From IMG/VR virus record IMGVR_UViG_3300030109_005160, positions 1-48,512 of that record: a DNA stretch of 48,512 bases; one strand, given 5' to 3'. Below, one piece after another: positions 34,601 through 43,700 of the stretch. Below the pieces are notes generated by a model that ran no database searches, had not been told where the DNA came from, and saw only the letters and a program-made list of their open reading frames with translations. Position numbers and translations under genes: made by a program. Each line of letters begins with the position of its first letter. Within the stretch, counting starts at the first letter, position 1. This DNA comes from a virus.

Positions 34601-34837
34601 GCTGCAGCAGCAGGTAGGTTTGTTGATGAGTTTCAGGTAACATACAGCTCGCTAAGTTCAAACATAGATACTAATACATCAGACGCATATCTTTTGTTAG
34701 AAAGTGGATCAGGTGATAAGTTTGGTAGAATAAGAGAGGGTGATACAGCAATAGCTAACTTTAAAGTATTAGCTGATGGAAGTATATCAGGTGGCACAGC
34801 AGCAAGTGCAACGGTAGCAGTAAGTTTATTAAATTAA
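28616..34837 (+). CDS. Giant tail tubular protein B-like nozzle protein (2073 aa)
   Basis: The N-terminus has MNKDLDERLVPPGEYRDALN (residues 13-32), the hallmark of large tail-tube nozzle proteins of this phage type. It is followed by propeller-like repeats (IGAARDTENNKIYWLVTSDN, VIDDLLFFTDDNSEPKKLNI). The middle, about 400-1300, continues beta-rich. The region from about 1400 to 2073 contains several Ig-like beta-sandwich stretches (GASVVSSTGTDLAINILDG, TTQFSLTLTNNSVLG, ADGSISGGTAASATVAVSLLN). T7 gp12 is under 800 residues, so this is nearly three times as long. It probably forms the tail tube plus extra decorating domains on the outside of the tail. Confidence 0.72.
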   Translation: MPEFRREFLKSKMNKDLDERLVPPGEYRDALNIEVSTSETSDAFAIEASNGNSKITASTVFDGYTNPKCIGAARDTENNKIYWLVTSDNKDAILEYDADSSVVSPVAVAVKATSDVFKFSKDFLVTGINVIDDLLFFTDDNSEPKKLNINRFKAATNGDFDTHTQIYGGNLLEEHVTTIKKYPKSAPNLSIKRTLRDGIVDSTFIDTNGDKFVEADESTTPKAIGSEIVLVLSGQPDYKENDILKITTTDNSTVYTARVSIKSIDDVSSTSQTITVILLSTTDEMLSSDKQVWNVELEEGDSFFQDKFPRFAYRWKYNDGEYSAFSPFTGVAFIPDDEDFIYNMEEGHNVNMVNNVRKITLNTFDTLPADVIEVDVLYKESNAANIYLVSTLKNKEKSITITSEQIEKTIESNQSLRPYDNVPRKAKAQEITAGRLMYGNYLQNNTFRDAVKIKLTNTPAEVDRNTPQPSAKSLRTYQVGVVYLDEFGRQSPVFTGTDSSLKLDGTYADKKNILKAKINSDAPSWATHYKYYIKENSNEYYNVIMDRFYEGEEDNFWLSFPSSERNKLTEDDYLILKKQNGKNVAFDPNEYGFKSKKYKILDIQNSPPEFIAKKKELIGELSDTSQLFPNTLVGHPREGFRTFRIAGDKIGVDASELRDIANNDNFVNQNKFIRITDITDVRATNYYQIEKVSKVDANEDGDFVDAGDYYEFTLAKKFGADVNWVGTKDNRVVDLKLQLFSEEVIIQNEEFAGRFFVKLKRDDIIAENIFGGPADEFDQVAEAKFKLIDFNDTEAASKTLTSKQASTSGTVTTPFIDDARRSDFAGAGFVIEHDLDKSGNKPTGDLAAGTAAFTVKKANGSFVQTNTIVGPKKGNNRLMLRYIDYGDDRAGSDTTAPKERDFTARNDENKRITGQTDFQFHEMLRGQKGLYLSFAGDPNQHRIKIRSIKLSSVRNFNSVRRNASSANRGIRYDIVLQSPIVWGPLASQTGGTDGGNLRVDGLGAGGQIFPIRKRLNYATIKLWRKRTNQVQKKTGNPAVWETEPKPSITDLDLYYEASDAYAIADHGTEQNLGNNRNGSKIWYNCFSFGNGVESDRVRDDFNGIRIDKGATASATLDEPFAEERRKSSIIYSGVFNSTSGVNKLNQFIQAEKITKDLNDAYGSIQKLHSRDNDITVLCEDKVLKVLANKDAVFEADGDSRLVSTNNVLGQAIPYAGDFGISKNPESFADFSFRSYFSDKDRGKVLRLSIDGLTDISGKGMGDYFSDNLSLADTVIGNYNEDNNSYNITLNNDTVSFKEAVEGWPSRKSFIPEYGISLNNTYYTFNNGDLYEHTNDVNKNTFYGAAQADSTIDVLFNENRNAIKKFKTLNYEGDSGWVADEITTDQETGADVSFKAKENKYFAHMKHVKKHKVTINIGNSDGGNIIIPDGQNINILPGATASNSFTFIVKPKSGYKFDSAFTFGSFNTNYLTTTASGNTSATINSDGNMVVATQLNSFKMVPENIELDLPLVTSGKISTNAFTLAGTFNKTIQNSSVNDINGGGTISAGAADGSSWTTSGTSNTSTTLMNILVTPHSNHEFTDDNLPQLIVTGEINDNYEITGPTAQGTGYTFKVVGSRVNKNLTAENIKLISKPNKAVSLETNAIWGADISQEDFAKDEEEREIIVRGSVGAQVLLGASVVSSTGTDLAINILDGNGFATGQKTLTIGDNGQAKAIIKVTANGTSGRRNVFILLSETTGYVITDEFDNSDGADDSKVLYTIPQTLLVHISGFLLVAASTTPHSSFGSLPAGPAETTQFSLTLTNNSVLGTNPGSGVQMNAAAASTSPMRQPANTEFPTENNIFSQQFSLARNNSGDSDSRVVKVDDLDVQNDFLKTDGTNAYDSSTGNLVLANGSILKVIDHRYGVIGSSGRGNITIQFEILKYGTADDYVVLKTQNVLNLSQNVGGSGSTVSTVTLTGNPTTYIAADIDERAGNVFATKANNDPITFQYIVTFTAAAAGRFVDEFQVTYSSLSSNIDTNTSDAYLLLESGSGDKFGRIREGDTAIANFKVLADGSISGGTAASATVAVSLLN

Positions 34838-34843
34838 AAAATT

Positions 34844-35347
34844 ATGAGTGCAACAATATCATTTAGTGAAATACCAGCAGACGTAGAAGCAAAAAGTGCA
34901 GCTGGTTATAACGGTTTTGACGTAGACGATAGAGCGTACGATCTATTGTATGTTTCAGATATATCATCTGGTAGCATGGCTACACCTCATTTATGCGGTG
35001 CTATTATAGCAAAAAGTACTACTGTATTAACTATAGACACAAGTGTGTACAGTACAGCAACGTACAACGCCACGTTAAATGAACACGCAATAGATTTAAA
35101 AGACGTGGTTAATATTGGCTTAGGTATATCAACAGCTAGCAGTAGTGAGTGGACTAGCGGGTCTTGGCCCTTTGCAGATGACACTGTTAGAGGCAACTTT
35201 TACTTCTTTGTTGTCAAAGATAAAGTAGCACAAAGCAATGGCTTACTAGGTTATTACATGCAAGTTAAGATGAGACTAACACCTGGTAGCAGTAAAAAGA
35301 CTGAATTATTCGCTGTAGGTAGCGAGATATTTGAAAGTAGTAAATAA
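34844..35347 (+). CDS. Small structural protein of the tail region
   Basis: A 167-residue acidic, beta-rich protein (MSATISFSEIPADVEAKSAAGYNGFDVDDRAYDLLYV). It ends in MQVKMRLTPGSSKKTELFAVGSEIFESSK. No signal peptide or membrane segment. It lies 6 bases after the nozzle gene and before the internal virion genes. It may be a tail or tube accessory protein. Not recognised as a named family. Confidence 0.55.
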   Translation: MSATISFSEIPADVEAKSAAGYNGFDVDDRAYDLLYVSDISSGSMATPHLCGAIIAKSTTVLTIDTSVYSTATYNATLNEHAIDLKDVVNIGLGISTASSSEWTSGSWPFADDTVRGNFYFFVVKDKVAQSNGLLGYYMQVKMRLTPGSSKKTELFAVGSEIFESSK

Positions 35348-35373
35348 TAAAAAATTAATGTAATTATAATACA

Positions 35374-36132
35374 ATGGGTGAATACGCAATAAAATTAGAT
35401 CGATCAGCTATTAGCTCCGCAAGTGAACTACGTGGCGCAGCGGCTAACATTGCAGATTTAAATCAGCAAGTAGCTGATAGGGGTGGTGTTGATGAAATAT
35501 ATAGTACAAACAGTAATAATAAAAAGAATATGTTAGGAGATTTATCAAGTGGACAGGTAGGAGCAATAGGCCAAGGCATTGGAGGTCTAAGCAGCATAGT
35601 ATCTAGTATAGTAGGTGGGAGAGCTAGAAGGCAAGAACAAGCAGATGCTAGAAACGCGTATAGAGATAGGATGTCGTCGTTTGAACAAATGGATTATTAT
35701 GGTAGTCAACCAATAAATCCGTTTGCAAACCTTACCGTTAACCAATTACAAGCTCAATTTCAAGCAAGACAACAACAACAAATGGCAGCCGACACAATGG
35801 CGCAACTTAGAGGTGCAGCGGGTGGATCAGGTATAGCCGGTTTAGCTCAAGCGTTATCACAGCAGCAACAAGGCAACCTAGCACAAATAGCCGGTGGTAT
35901 AGGTCAGCAAGAAGCTGCAAACCAAATAAATATAGCTCAGGGTGAAAACATTAGATTTCAAGCACAACAAGCAGCTGAACAAAGAGTAAGAGATAAAAAC
36001 GAAACCTTATTAGCGTTAGCAACACAGAGAAAAGCAATAGCTGATCAAGCAAGAAAAGACGCTACAGAAGCATTAGTCGGTGGCATAGGTAATGTAGCGG
36101 GTGCAGCGGTAAGTTTTATAGGCGCAGGTTAA
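35374..36132 (+). CDS. Internal virion protein, Gln/Ala-rich
   Basis: A 252-residue protein with a Gly-rich, membrane-active segment (GQVGAIGQGIGGLSSIVSSIVGGRARRQ), a long Gln/Ala coiled-coil region (QLQAQFQARQQQQMAADTMAQL, GSGIAGLAQALSQQQQGN) and a hydrophobic Gly/Ala C-terminus (VGGIGNVAGAAVSFIGAG). This layout matches small ejection proteins analogous to T7 gp14, which enter the host envelope during DNA delivery. It is first in a run of three internal virion genes. A tape-measure-like role is less likely given the size. Confidence 0.68.
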   Translation: MGEYAIKLDRSAISSASELRGAAANIADLNQQVADRGGVDEIYSTNSNNKKNMLGDLSSGQVGAIGQGIGGLSSIVSSIVGGRARRQEQADARNAYRDRMSSFEQMDYYGSQPINPFANLTVNQLQAQFQARQQQQMAADTMAQLRGAAGGSGIAGLAQALSQQQQGNLAQIAGGIGQQEAANQINIAQGENIRFQAQQAAEQRVRDKNETLLALATQRKAIADQARKDATEALVGGIGNVAGAAVSFIGAG

Positions 36133-36143
36133 AATAAAAAGAT

Positions 36144-37709
36144 ATGGCATTAGAATCAACGAGTATATTATTACAACAGCAAAAAGCATTAGGTGAAGCA
36201 AATAAGTTTGTAGACTACAGCAAAACTATTGATAAGACTTTAGGCAAAGCTATAGAAAAAGAAGTAGAAATACGTAAGAAAGCAGAGGATACATACTCTG
36301 AAACCATGACCGAGTATAATATAGAGGCATTACAAACTGATGAGTATCCAGAAGACTGGGGACCAGATATGACCGCTGAGTTAAGTAGACAAAAACAAGA
36401 GTATGCTGCAGCCGCGCAAACTGTCAAGACAACAAGAGATAAAACAAGTCAAGAGTACATTGATGCTGTAGCTAAAATGTCTCAGTTAAAAGCAGGTATG
36501 TCTGGTATGAGAACTAAAATAGACCTATGGAAGTCTGATGCTGCAGAGTTTGCTAAATTAGCTGAAGAAGGAGCTATAACAGAAGGTTTAAGTGTAAACG
36601 AAAGAAACAAACTATTTGGTTACAACAACTCTAAAAATACAAAACCAGTTTTTAAAGATGGTAGGTTTGGTGTTGAATATACTTGGATTGATAAAGATGG
36701 TAACGAACAAACTGATATAGCTTACGAAGGTGAACAACCTAGAGTTGTTGCTCCTGCAACAAAAGAAATAGAAGCCGTAAACGTCAAATATAATGATGCT
36801 GTCAAGCTTATAGGTGAGGGTAAATGGAACGAATCAGCGTGGACACAAGATGTTAGAAACTTTACAAACACATTAAACTTTGATCAGTTAAGAAGTTTTG
36901 CTGGTGACTTTGAATCAGTAAATGGTTCACAAAGATTTGATGATATAGAGTTTGTAAAAACAAGACAAGAAAAATATCAAAAAGAAAATCCTAACTCTGA
37001 GTTTGGCAAGTGGTGGCAAGATCCAACTAACAAGGGTGAATTAAAAGAAGGTATTACACAGTTTTTTAAAGATACATACTTACCAAAGTTTAGAGAGTTT
37101 CAACAAGAGCAAAAATCAAAACAAAGAATTAACTCCGCTTATAAGGCATTTTCTGTAACAGGCGATGAAAAGTCATTTAACATAGTAAAAACTATGCAAA
37201 TAAATGATGATGTAAGAAGAGCGTTAAGTAGCACAAACATAGCAAATGGTAAAGCAGGTGAAATATATGCTAGTCAAATAACAAGTGTTTTTGATGGCGC
37301 AGGTTTAGTAACAGACGAAGGAGCGCCACTAGAAATAGGCTTTATAAGTGCTAACTACGGTGACGCGGATGTAGACTATAGTAATGCTTCAAGAGAAACT
37401 TTATTAGCTGGAATAGAAGAATCTGGAAGCGTTGATGGACAATTAGGTTCTAGACCTTTAGGTCCAGGTGATAGTATAGTTATATATCCAAGTGAAATAA
37501 GAACCGGCGAAGATGAAGATATGACGGCGGATCAAAGAGCTAAATACAAACCTAAAGTTATCACTATACCTAAAGGTTTAAAAAACGCAGGAAGAAGAGA
37601 GGTACAAAACTTTCTTAGACAAGCATACAGAGACTCTTTTAAAAACATGGTCATTGATGATGCATACTTTGACGGATCAAGCGAAAAGCCAGACAACAAC
37701 CCACTATAA
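36144..37709 (+). CDS. Internal virion protein, helical
   Basis: A 521-residue charged, helical protein (MALESTSILLQQQKALGEANKFVDY). Long helices run through residues 1-150, then a beta patch (PVFKDGRFGVEYTWIDKDGNEQTDIAYEGEQPRVV), then further helices, and a disordered acidic tail ending EKPDNNPL. It lies between the Gln/Ala-rich and the giant internal proteins, the place occupied by gp15 in T7-like phages. It would form part of the internal core and be ejected with the DNA. No enzymatic motif was found. Confidence 0.6.
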   Translation: MALESTSILLQQQKALGEANKFVDYSKTIDKTLGKAIEKEVEIRKKAEDTYSETMTEYNIEALQTDEYPEDWGPDMTAELSRQKQEYAAAAQTVKTTRDKTSQEYIDAVAKMSQLKAGMSGMRTKIDLWKSDAAEFAKLAEEGAITEGLSVNERNKLFGYNNSKNTKPVFKDGRFGVEYTWIDKDGNEQTDIAYEGEQPRVVAPATKEIEAVNVKYNDAVKLIGEGKWNESAWTQDVRNFTNTLNFDQLRSFAGDFESVNGSQRFDDIEFVKTRQEKYQKENPNSEFGKWWQDPTNKGELKEGITQFFKDTYLPKFREFQQEQKSKQRINSAYKAFSVTGDEKSFNIVKTMQINDDVRRALSSTNIANGKAGEIYASQITSVFDGAGLVTDEGAPLEIGFISANYGDADVDYSNASRETLLAGIEESGSVDGQLGSRPLGPGDSIVIYPSEIRTGEDEDMTADQRAKYKPKVITIPKGLKNAGRREVQNFLRQAYRDSFKNMVIDDAYFDGSSEKPDNNPL

Positions 37710-37711
37710 TT

Positions 37712-40700
37712 ATGAAAGAAACTATATTTGAATTTTACCGTCAGTATGCACCAGACGTTAAGCTTACTGATGATAAAATTGCACAACTAGAACAGCATTA
37801 CCAAGGCGATACAAATAAGTTTATAAATGATTTTAAACAAAAATTTTTTGACCCTAAAGGTATAGAATTTGACAGAGTGTCTGCAGCTGGCCAAGCAGCT
37901 AAAATATATAGAGCATTTGATGAGGCTGATGTTGAGGCTGTTTATGAACAAGAACAAAAAGACAAACAATTACTAGCAGAGCAAGAAGTTGAAATCAGTG
38001 ACAACTTTGATCCTATGGTTATGCTAGGAGATATCTATAATGGCAACACTACGTTGCAACAGGATTACGTAAAAATCAATCAATTATTTTCCCCATACGG
38101 TTTTAAAGTTAAAAGAGACACTCAGGCAGAGGTAAACTCAGAGTCTGGAACTTATAGCAGAAGAGATAAGCTTGTAGTTACAGCACCTAATGGAAACACA
38201 CAAGAAATATTTCTTAATACAAAAGATGAAAAAGCTAATAGAGAAGTTCTTGCAAAGTTTTTTACTGATAATGCGGATAAAAACTCTGATGAATACAAAG
38301 CTGGTCAAGATAAATTTAAAAGAGAATTTAGTCCTTATGGTAGAGCTTACTATGATGCTGTTAGCCTATCTGACCAGGAAAAAGAAACTATAAAACAACA
38401 AGTAGAGAATACAGACTTTAGTGAACAACAGATTGTTGACGGTGCTAGAACAATGACAGGTGCCGTTGCGGGTGTTTTATATAAAACTGGCGAGCTACCA
38501 AAAAGCAAAGAAGATCTTGTTGAGCTTAAACATGAGCAAACTTTAGAAAAAGCAAGACAAATATTAATAGATCAAAGATCAAAAGATTTAGGTGGTTATA
38601 GTGATGCTGGCGAACTATACGAACCATCGCAACAAGAGATAGAAAATTTAGCAAGAAACCTACTACATAGAGAATTGTTATTTGAAAAAAGACAACAAAA
38701 AGGTAATGATTACATTGACGGTTTAGATGACGATTATTTTTCTGATGAGAAAGCAAACCGCGATAGAGCAAAGACTTTTTTAGCTGGAACGTTAATAGAA
38801 TCTGAAGCTGGTAAAGATCTTGATCAACGTATAGATCGTTTAACTATGTTAAGTGATAACTTTGATTTAGATCCAGACGTTCAAAAGCTAAATGTTATCA
38901 TGGATAAGTACGAAGAGTATGATAACACAGAGCAGGTTATGTTTAACATGTCTGATAAAGATAGAGAAGAGCTAAACGAATTACAAAAAAGAGTTTCAGG
39001 TAAAATACATGATATAGACACGGCGAGAAACGACATAATAGGGCGAGCAGATTTTTTAGAAGAAGTACCTGAACAGCTTGAACTAGCTAGAAAATCATAT
39101 GCTCAAGCATCTAGGTTTGCTGATAAATTATTTAATGTTGGCTTACCACAAACGCTTTACGGTATTGGTGGTGCTCTTGGTAGAATAACATCAGATATAG
39201 ACATGCTTATATACGCACAAAACACAGGGCGTGAAGATAATTCTAAGTGGTTTAAAGAAACTTTTCCGGCATTAACATCAGAAGAGTTTTCAAAAGCTAG
39301 TGTAGAAAGGCAAAAAAAGTTTGAAAAGATAAGAGGTAAATATTCTAAAGGTGCAGATATAGGTCAAGTTGGTGAAGCTTTTGCGGCAGGTGATGGTGTT
39401 GTAGATAGCCTTGCTAAGGCTGGTTCAAAATTTTTTAGTGCTGGCATGTGGACCAACACGCTTGACATAACAGCAGACTTTTTACCTATAGTTGGTACAA
39501 TAGCAGCAACTGGTATATTAGGCGGTGGAGCTTTAACGGGAGGTGCTAGAGCTTATTCAATGGTTGGTCTAGGTTATAGTGCTAGAAGAGGTCAATATGA
39601 CTTTGATGAGTACACAAACCCTATGGCTAAAAAAACTAGCATAGGACAAAAAATGTTTGTATCAGCTGGTCACGGTATAGCAGAATACGCGGGTGAAAGC
39701 TTAACAACATTTAAATTAGTTGATAATATGATATCACCTAGAGGTTTACCACTTTTAGGTGGTAAAGAGGTTGCGAAAAGATTAGCACCTGAAACAGGCA
39801 AATATATACAAAAAAACTTTTTAACATCTGTTCCAGCAGCTTTTGCAGCAGAAGGTTTAGGTGAAGGTGCCACTCAAATGATGCAAAATATTTTTGACAG
39901 AAGACCTGTAATGGAAGATGTTGGTCACGCTGTATACGCTGGTATGCTGATGGGTGGTGGCATGGGAGTATTTAGTACAATGCATGGCGCAGCTTTAACA
40001 AGATCTGTTGATGGTAAAACAAGAAAAGCATTAGATCTTGACTACCAAAACTTTCAAACAGAACTTGGAAGATTAGAAAAACTAAAAGCTAGAGTTAAAA
40101 AAAGAGGTGGTTTTAATTTAGAAGCTACAAACGAAGCAATAGCAAAGCAACAAAAAAAGGTCGAAGAGGCTAGTGATAGACTACAGGAAAAATACACTAA
40201 CATTGTTAAGTATTCACCACTATATAACAAAGCTGTGTTTGATCAAGTTATTAAATCAGAAGCGTATGTTAATGAGTTGAGAAGAGAATATGAGCAACTA
40301 GATAAAGAGTATAGAAAAGGCCAGATAGATTTAGAGACTCGTGATAAAAGAAAACGACAAATAGAAATGGAGGTGCAGGGTCAGGTTGATCTTCAGGATA
40401 AAATCAAATCAAACAAATTAAATTTGTTTCAAGCTTTAAAAGATTCTAGCGATAAAAAAGACAAGCAGAAATATGATGATTATATTGAAAAAGCAGAGGC
40501 AGAAGGCGTTGAAAACGTTACAGCAAGAGCAGAAGAAATATATTATGAAGATGTTTACGATCAAAATATAAAAAAATATAAAGAAGTTGCTAAAAAACAT
40601 AACGCTAAAAAAGATAAACCATATAAGTTAGAAGTAAAAAGCTTAACAAAAGCTGAAGCGATAGAGTATTATAAAAATTCTGACTTTGCAAAGGGTAAAT

Positions 40701-43700
40701 CAGAGGCAGAAATTAACAAAACACTAGATGATATAAGGCAAGGTAGACAAAATGGTTTTCAGTTAGACAGCGCTGATGGTCAAACCAGAACAGCTGTTGC
40801 TATTAAAGATAATGCACTTAACAATAGAAGAGTATTTACAATGCCTCACGAGGTAATACATACCGTTGTTGAAGAGGCTTTTGGTGGTGATGTAGCTAGA
40901 GAAGCAGAACTTGCAGATGCTATAAGAGAATATACTAAGAATGCTCTTCCAGAAATATATAAATTATTAGAAAATGAAACTGACATTGAGGTTCCGTCTG
41001 TCTTTTTTGAATATTTTGCAGAGCAAGGACACAAAGTAAAAGATCATGCACCATTTTTTAATGGTATGAAAAATGTTACAATGCCAGACGTTGACTTTAT
41101 GAACGCTGGTGAAATGGTAAGGTACTTTGATTCTTTTATAAAGTATAGTCAAAAAAGAACAGCATTAGAAAAAGCAAAAGCACAAAGAGCAAAGAAAAGT
41201 ATTGAAGAAGATCCTAAAGGTTACGCGATAAGAAGAACTAAACTAAACAGAAAAGTATTAGCATTGATGAGAGACGAAGATCCTGATGCTGATTTTGTTT
41301 GGAACGAGGATATAGCATCTGAAGCTTTAGCTTTTGTTATTGAAAATAAAATACTTAACACGTACATATTAGGTAAAAGACCTATAGGTATATCACCTAC
41401 AGAGTGGATAAATGATGTGTATACAGAGTTTATAAGTGTTTCTAATAACTACGACGGTAGAATAAAAGATGCTGATGGTAACGCTGATTATTTTGGTTGG
41501 CTCATGGGTAACTTAGGCTACCAAACACTTGATGTTACTAAGTCTGTAATTAAAGAACAACAGGAAAGAGCAAAGACAGTTGACATAGATGAAGCAAGGG
41601 GTATAGCAGAACAAACAGGAGATACAGTTGAAGACTTTGGTTTTACTGAGGTTGCTGAAAAGTTAGGTGTACCGGTAGAAACAATTAAAGAATTAACTAA
41701 GTTAGTACAGGGTGAGTTAGGTAGGTTTACAAAAGATATTACAGAGGGTATTACACTCAATAGAAGTATATCACCTTTGTTTCAAACATTGAATGCTAGG
41801 TTTGCTCAAGCTACAGCTAAAAACCCAGGTGGTGGTAACTGGAGAGTAATAGCACCTTTATTAAAAGATTTAAAATCTTTCATAGAAAATAATACAGCTA
41901 CAATGCTAAATGAAGTTAGTACTGAATATGCTGCTAAGAACATACCACAGATAGTACAAAAATCTGTTAATGGTGAGTTTATATCGGACTGGAAAGGTAA
42001 AAAAATAGACAGACAAAGTAAAGCTGACACGGGTAAAACATCTGGTCCACAGATAATGAGAAAAGATAAGCAAGGTATAAGAAATCTTATAAGAAACCCA
42101 CAGGCTTTGTTAGATATATTCTTACCTAATAACAAACCAAGTCAAGCTAAAAAAGAAGGTTTAGCTATTAATCTATCACAAAGACTAGCAAGAGAGATAT
42201 TACAAAATGATTTACTTAACTATATAAAAACAGGTAGCTTTAAAAACTCACCTATAACAGAAAGACTAGCAAAAACACAAAGCTTATTTGATAGGGTTAT
42301 AAGCGAAGCTAAAGCAGCTGAAATAGTAAGGCAGAGTGATAGAATAAAAAATAGTGTTGAAACATTAGCTCCGCCTGATAGAATAAAAGTATTTGAAGTT
42401 AACGATCAAATTATTGAACTTATAAGAAAAGGCGTTGATGTTGAGGCTGCTGTAAGGCAACTATTGAGGTTTGGTGATAAAAAAATGTTGCAAGTAGCAA
42501 AAGCATATAGTAGTGTTATTGCTAAGTATGGTGACTTTACAAAGCTAGCAAAAGCAGAAAGATCTAAAATAAAACCAAGCGTTGTTACATTAGAAGATTT
42601 TATACAGCAAGAGTTTGCTGACATAGTAAGTGATGATCTAATGTTTAGTAAGTTTGTGGATAAAATAGCTAACTTAGAAAAAGACTTAAATGCTTATCAT
42701 CTTGAAGATGGTAGAGTAGAAACAGCAAGAAAAACAGACAAGAAGTTTATAAAGAGCTTAATGAAAGAATTTAACAACGATCCAAAAGAAGTTGCTAGGT
42801 TTGTTTTAAAGTTTATGAAGGGCCACACAGCTTCAGCAAGTCAAATATCAAACAAAGCTCTTGGTATTATTGATGGTATACTTAGTATAATTGATAAAGA
42901 TAGAGTTAGCGCAAGGTCAAGATTTCAAAACTACCAGAATGTAGACGAGATGCTAAACACGTTATTACGTGATAACCTTGGCATGCAAATTACTAAAGTA
43001 AATAAGTTAGGCAAACGAGAAGGTGGTTATGAAATAACATACGAAGGTCAAGATGTATTCTTAGGTAATTCTGAAATAAAATTAAACCCAATAGAGTCAA
43101 AAGCTGTAATAAAAAATAACATAACTTACGATCAAAGCAAAGCTGAAGCCGACGAGCAAACAGCTGCTATGTTTAAATATCTAGACTTCTTAAACAAACA
43201 AAGGGGTAATAACTACGATGATATAGATTTTATATTAGCGCTACAGTCTTTAAATAGCAACATGCAAACCATGTTACGTAGATCCGCGCCATACACATAT
43301 AAGTTTGTAGGTGATTATACAGGTGCGTTACGATATGAACATATCATACCAGCTGGTTATATATTAACAAACATAGCTGATCATTACTTAAACAAAGGAA
43401 AGACAAAAGCAGATCTTAAAAAGTTAATGTCTAAATATGAGGTTGCTATTATACCACAAACTATGGACAAGCAGATACCTATGGGATCGTTAATGGCTAG
43501 AGGTTATCAAGCTGGTGACAATGCTTTGGCTAATAGATATTATACTATAGCAAATTTTGGCAAAGACAATTTTTATCCTGTAAAAAATATAAATAACGGT
43601 GATGTGTTTGGTGACGTGTTTAGTAAAAAGTCATTACAAAGACTAAACATAAGAGCAAAAAATAGCGTTGAAAAACGATCAGATTCTAAAGCAGCACAAC

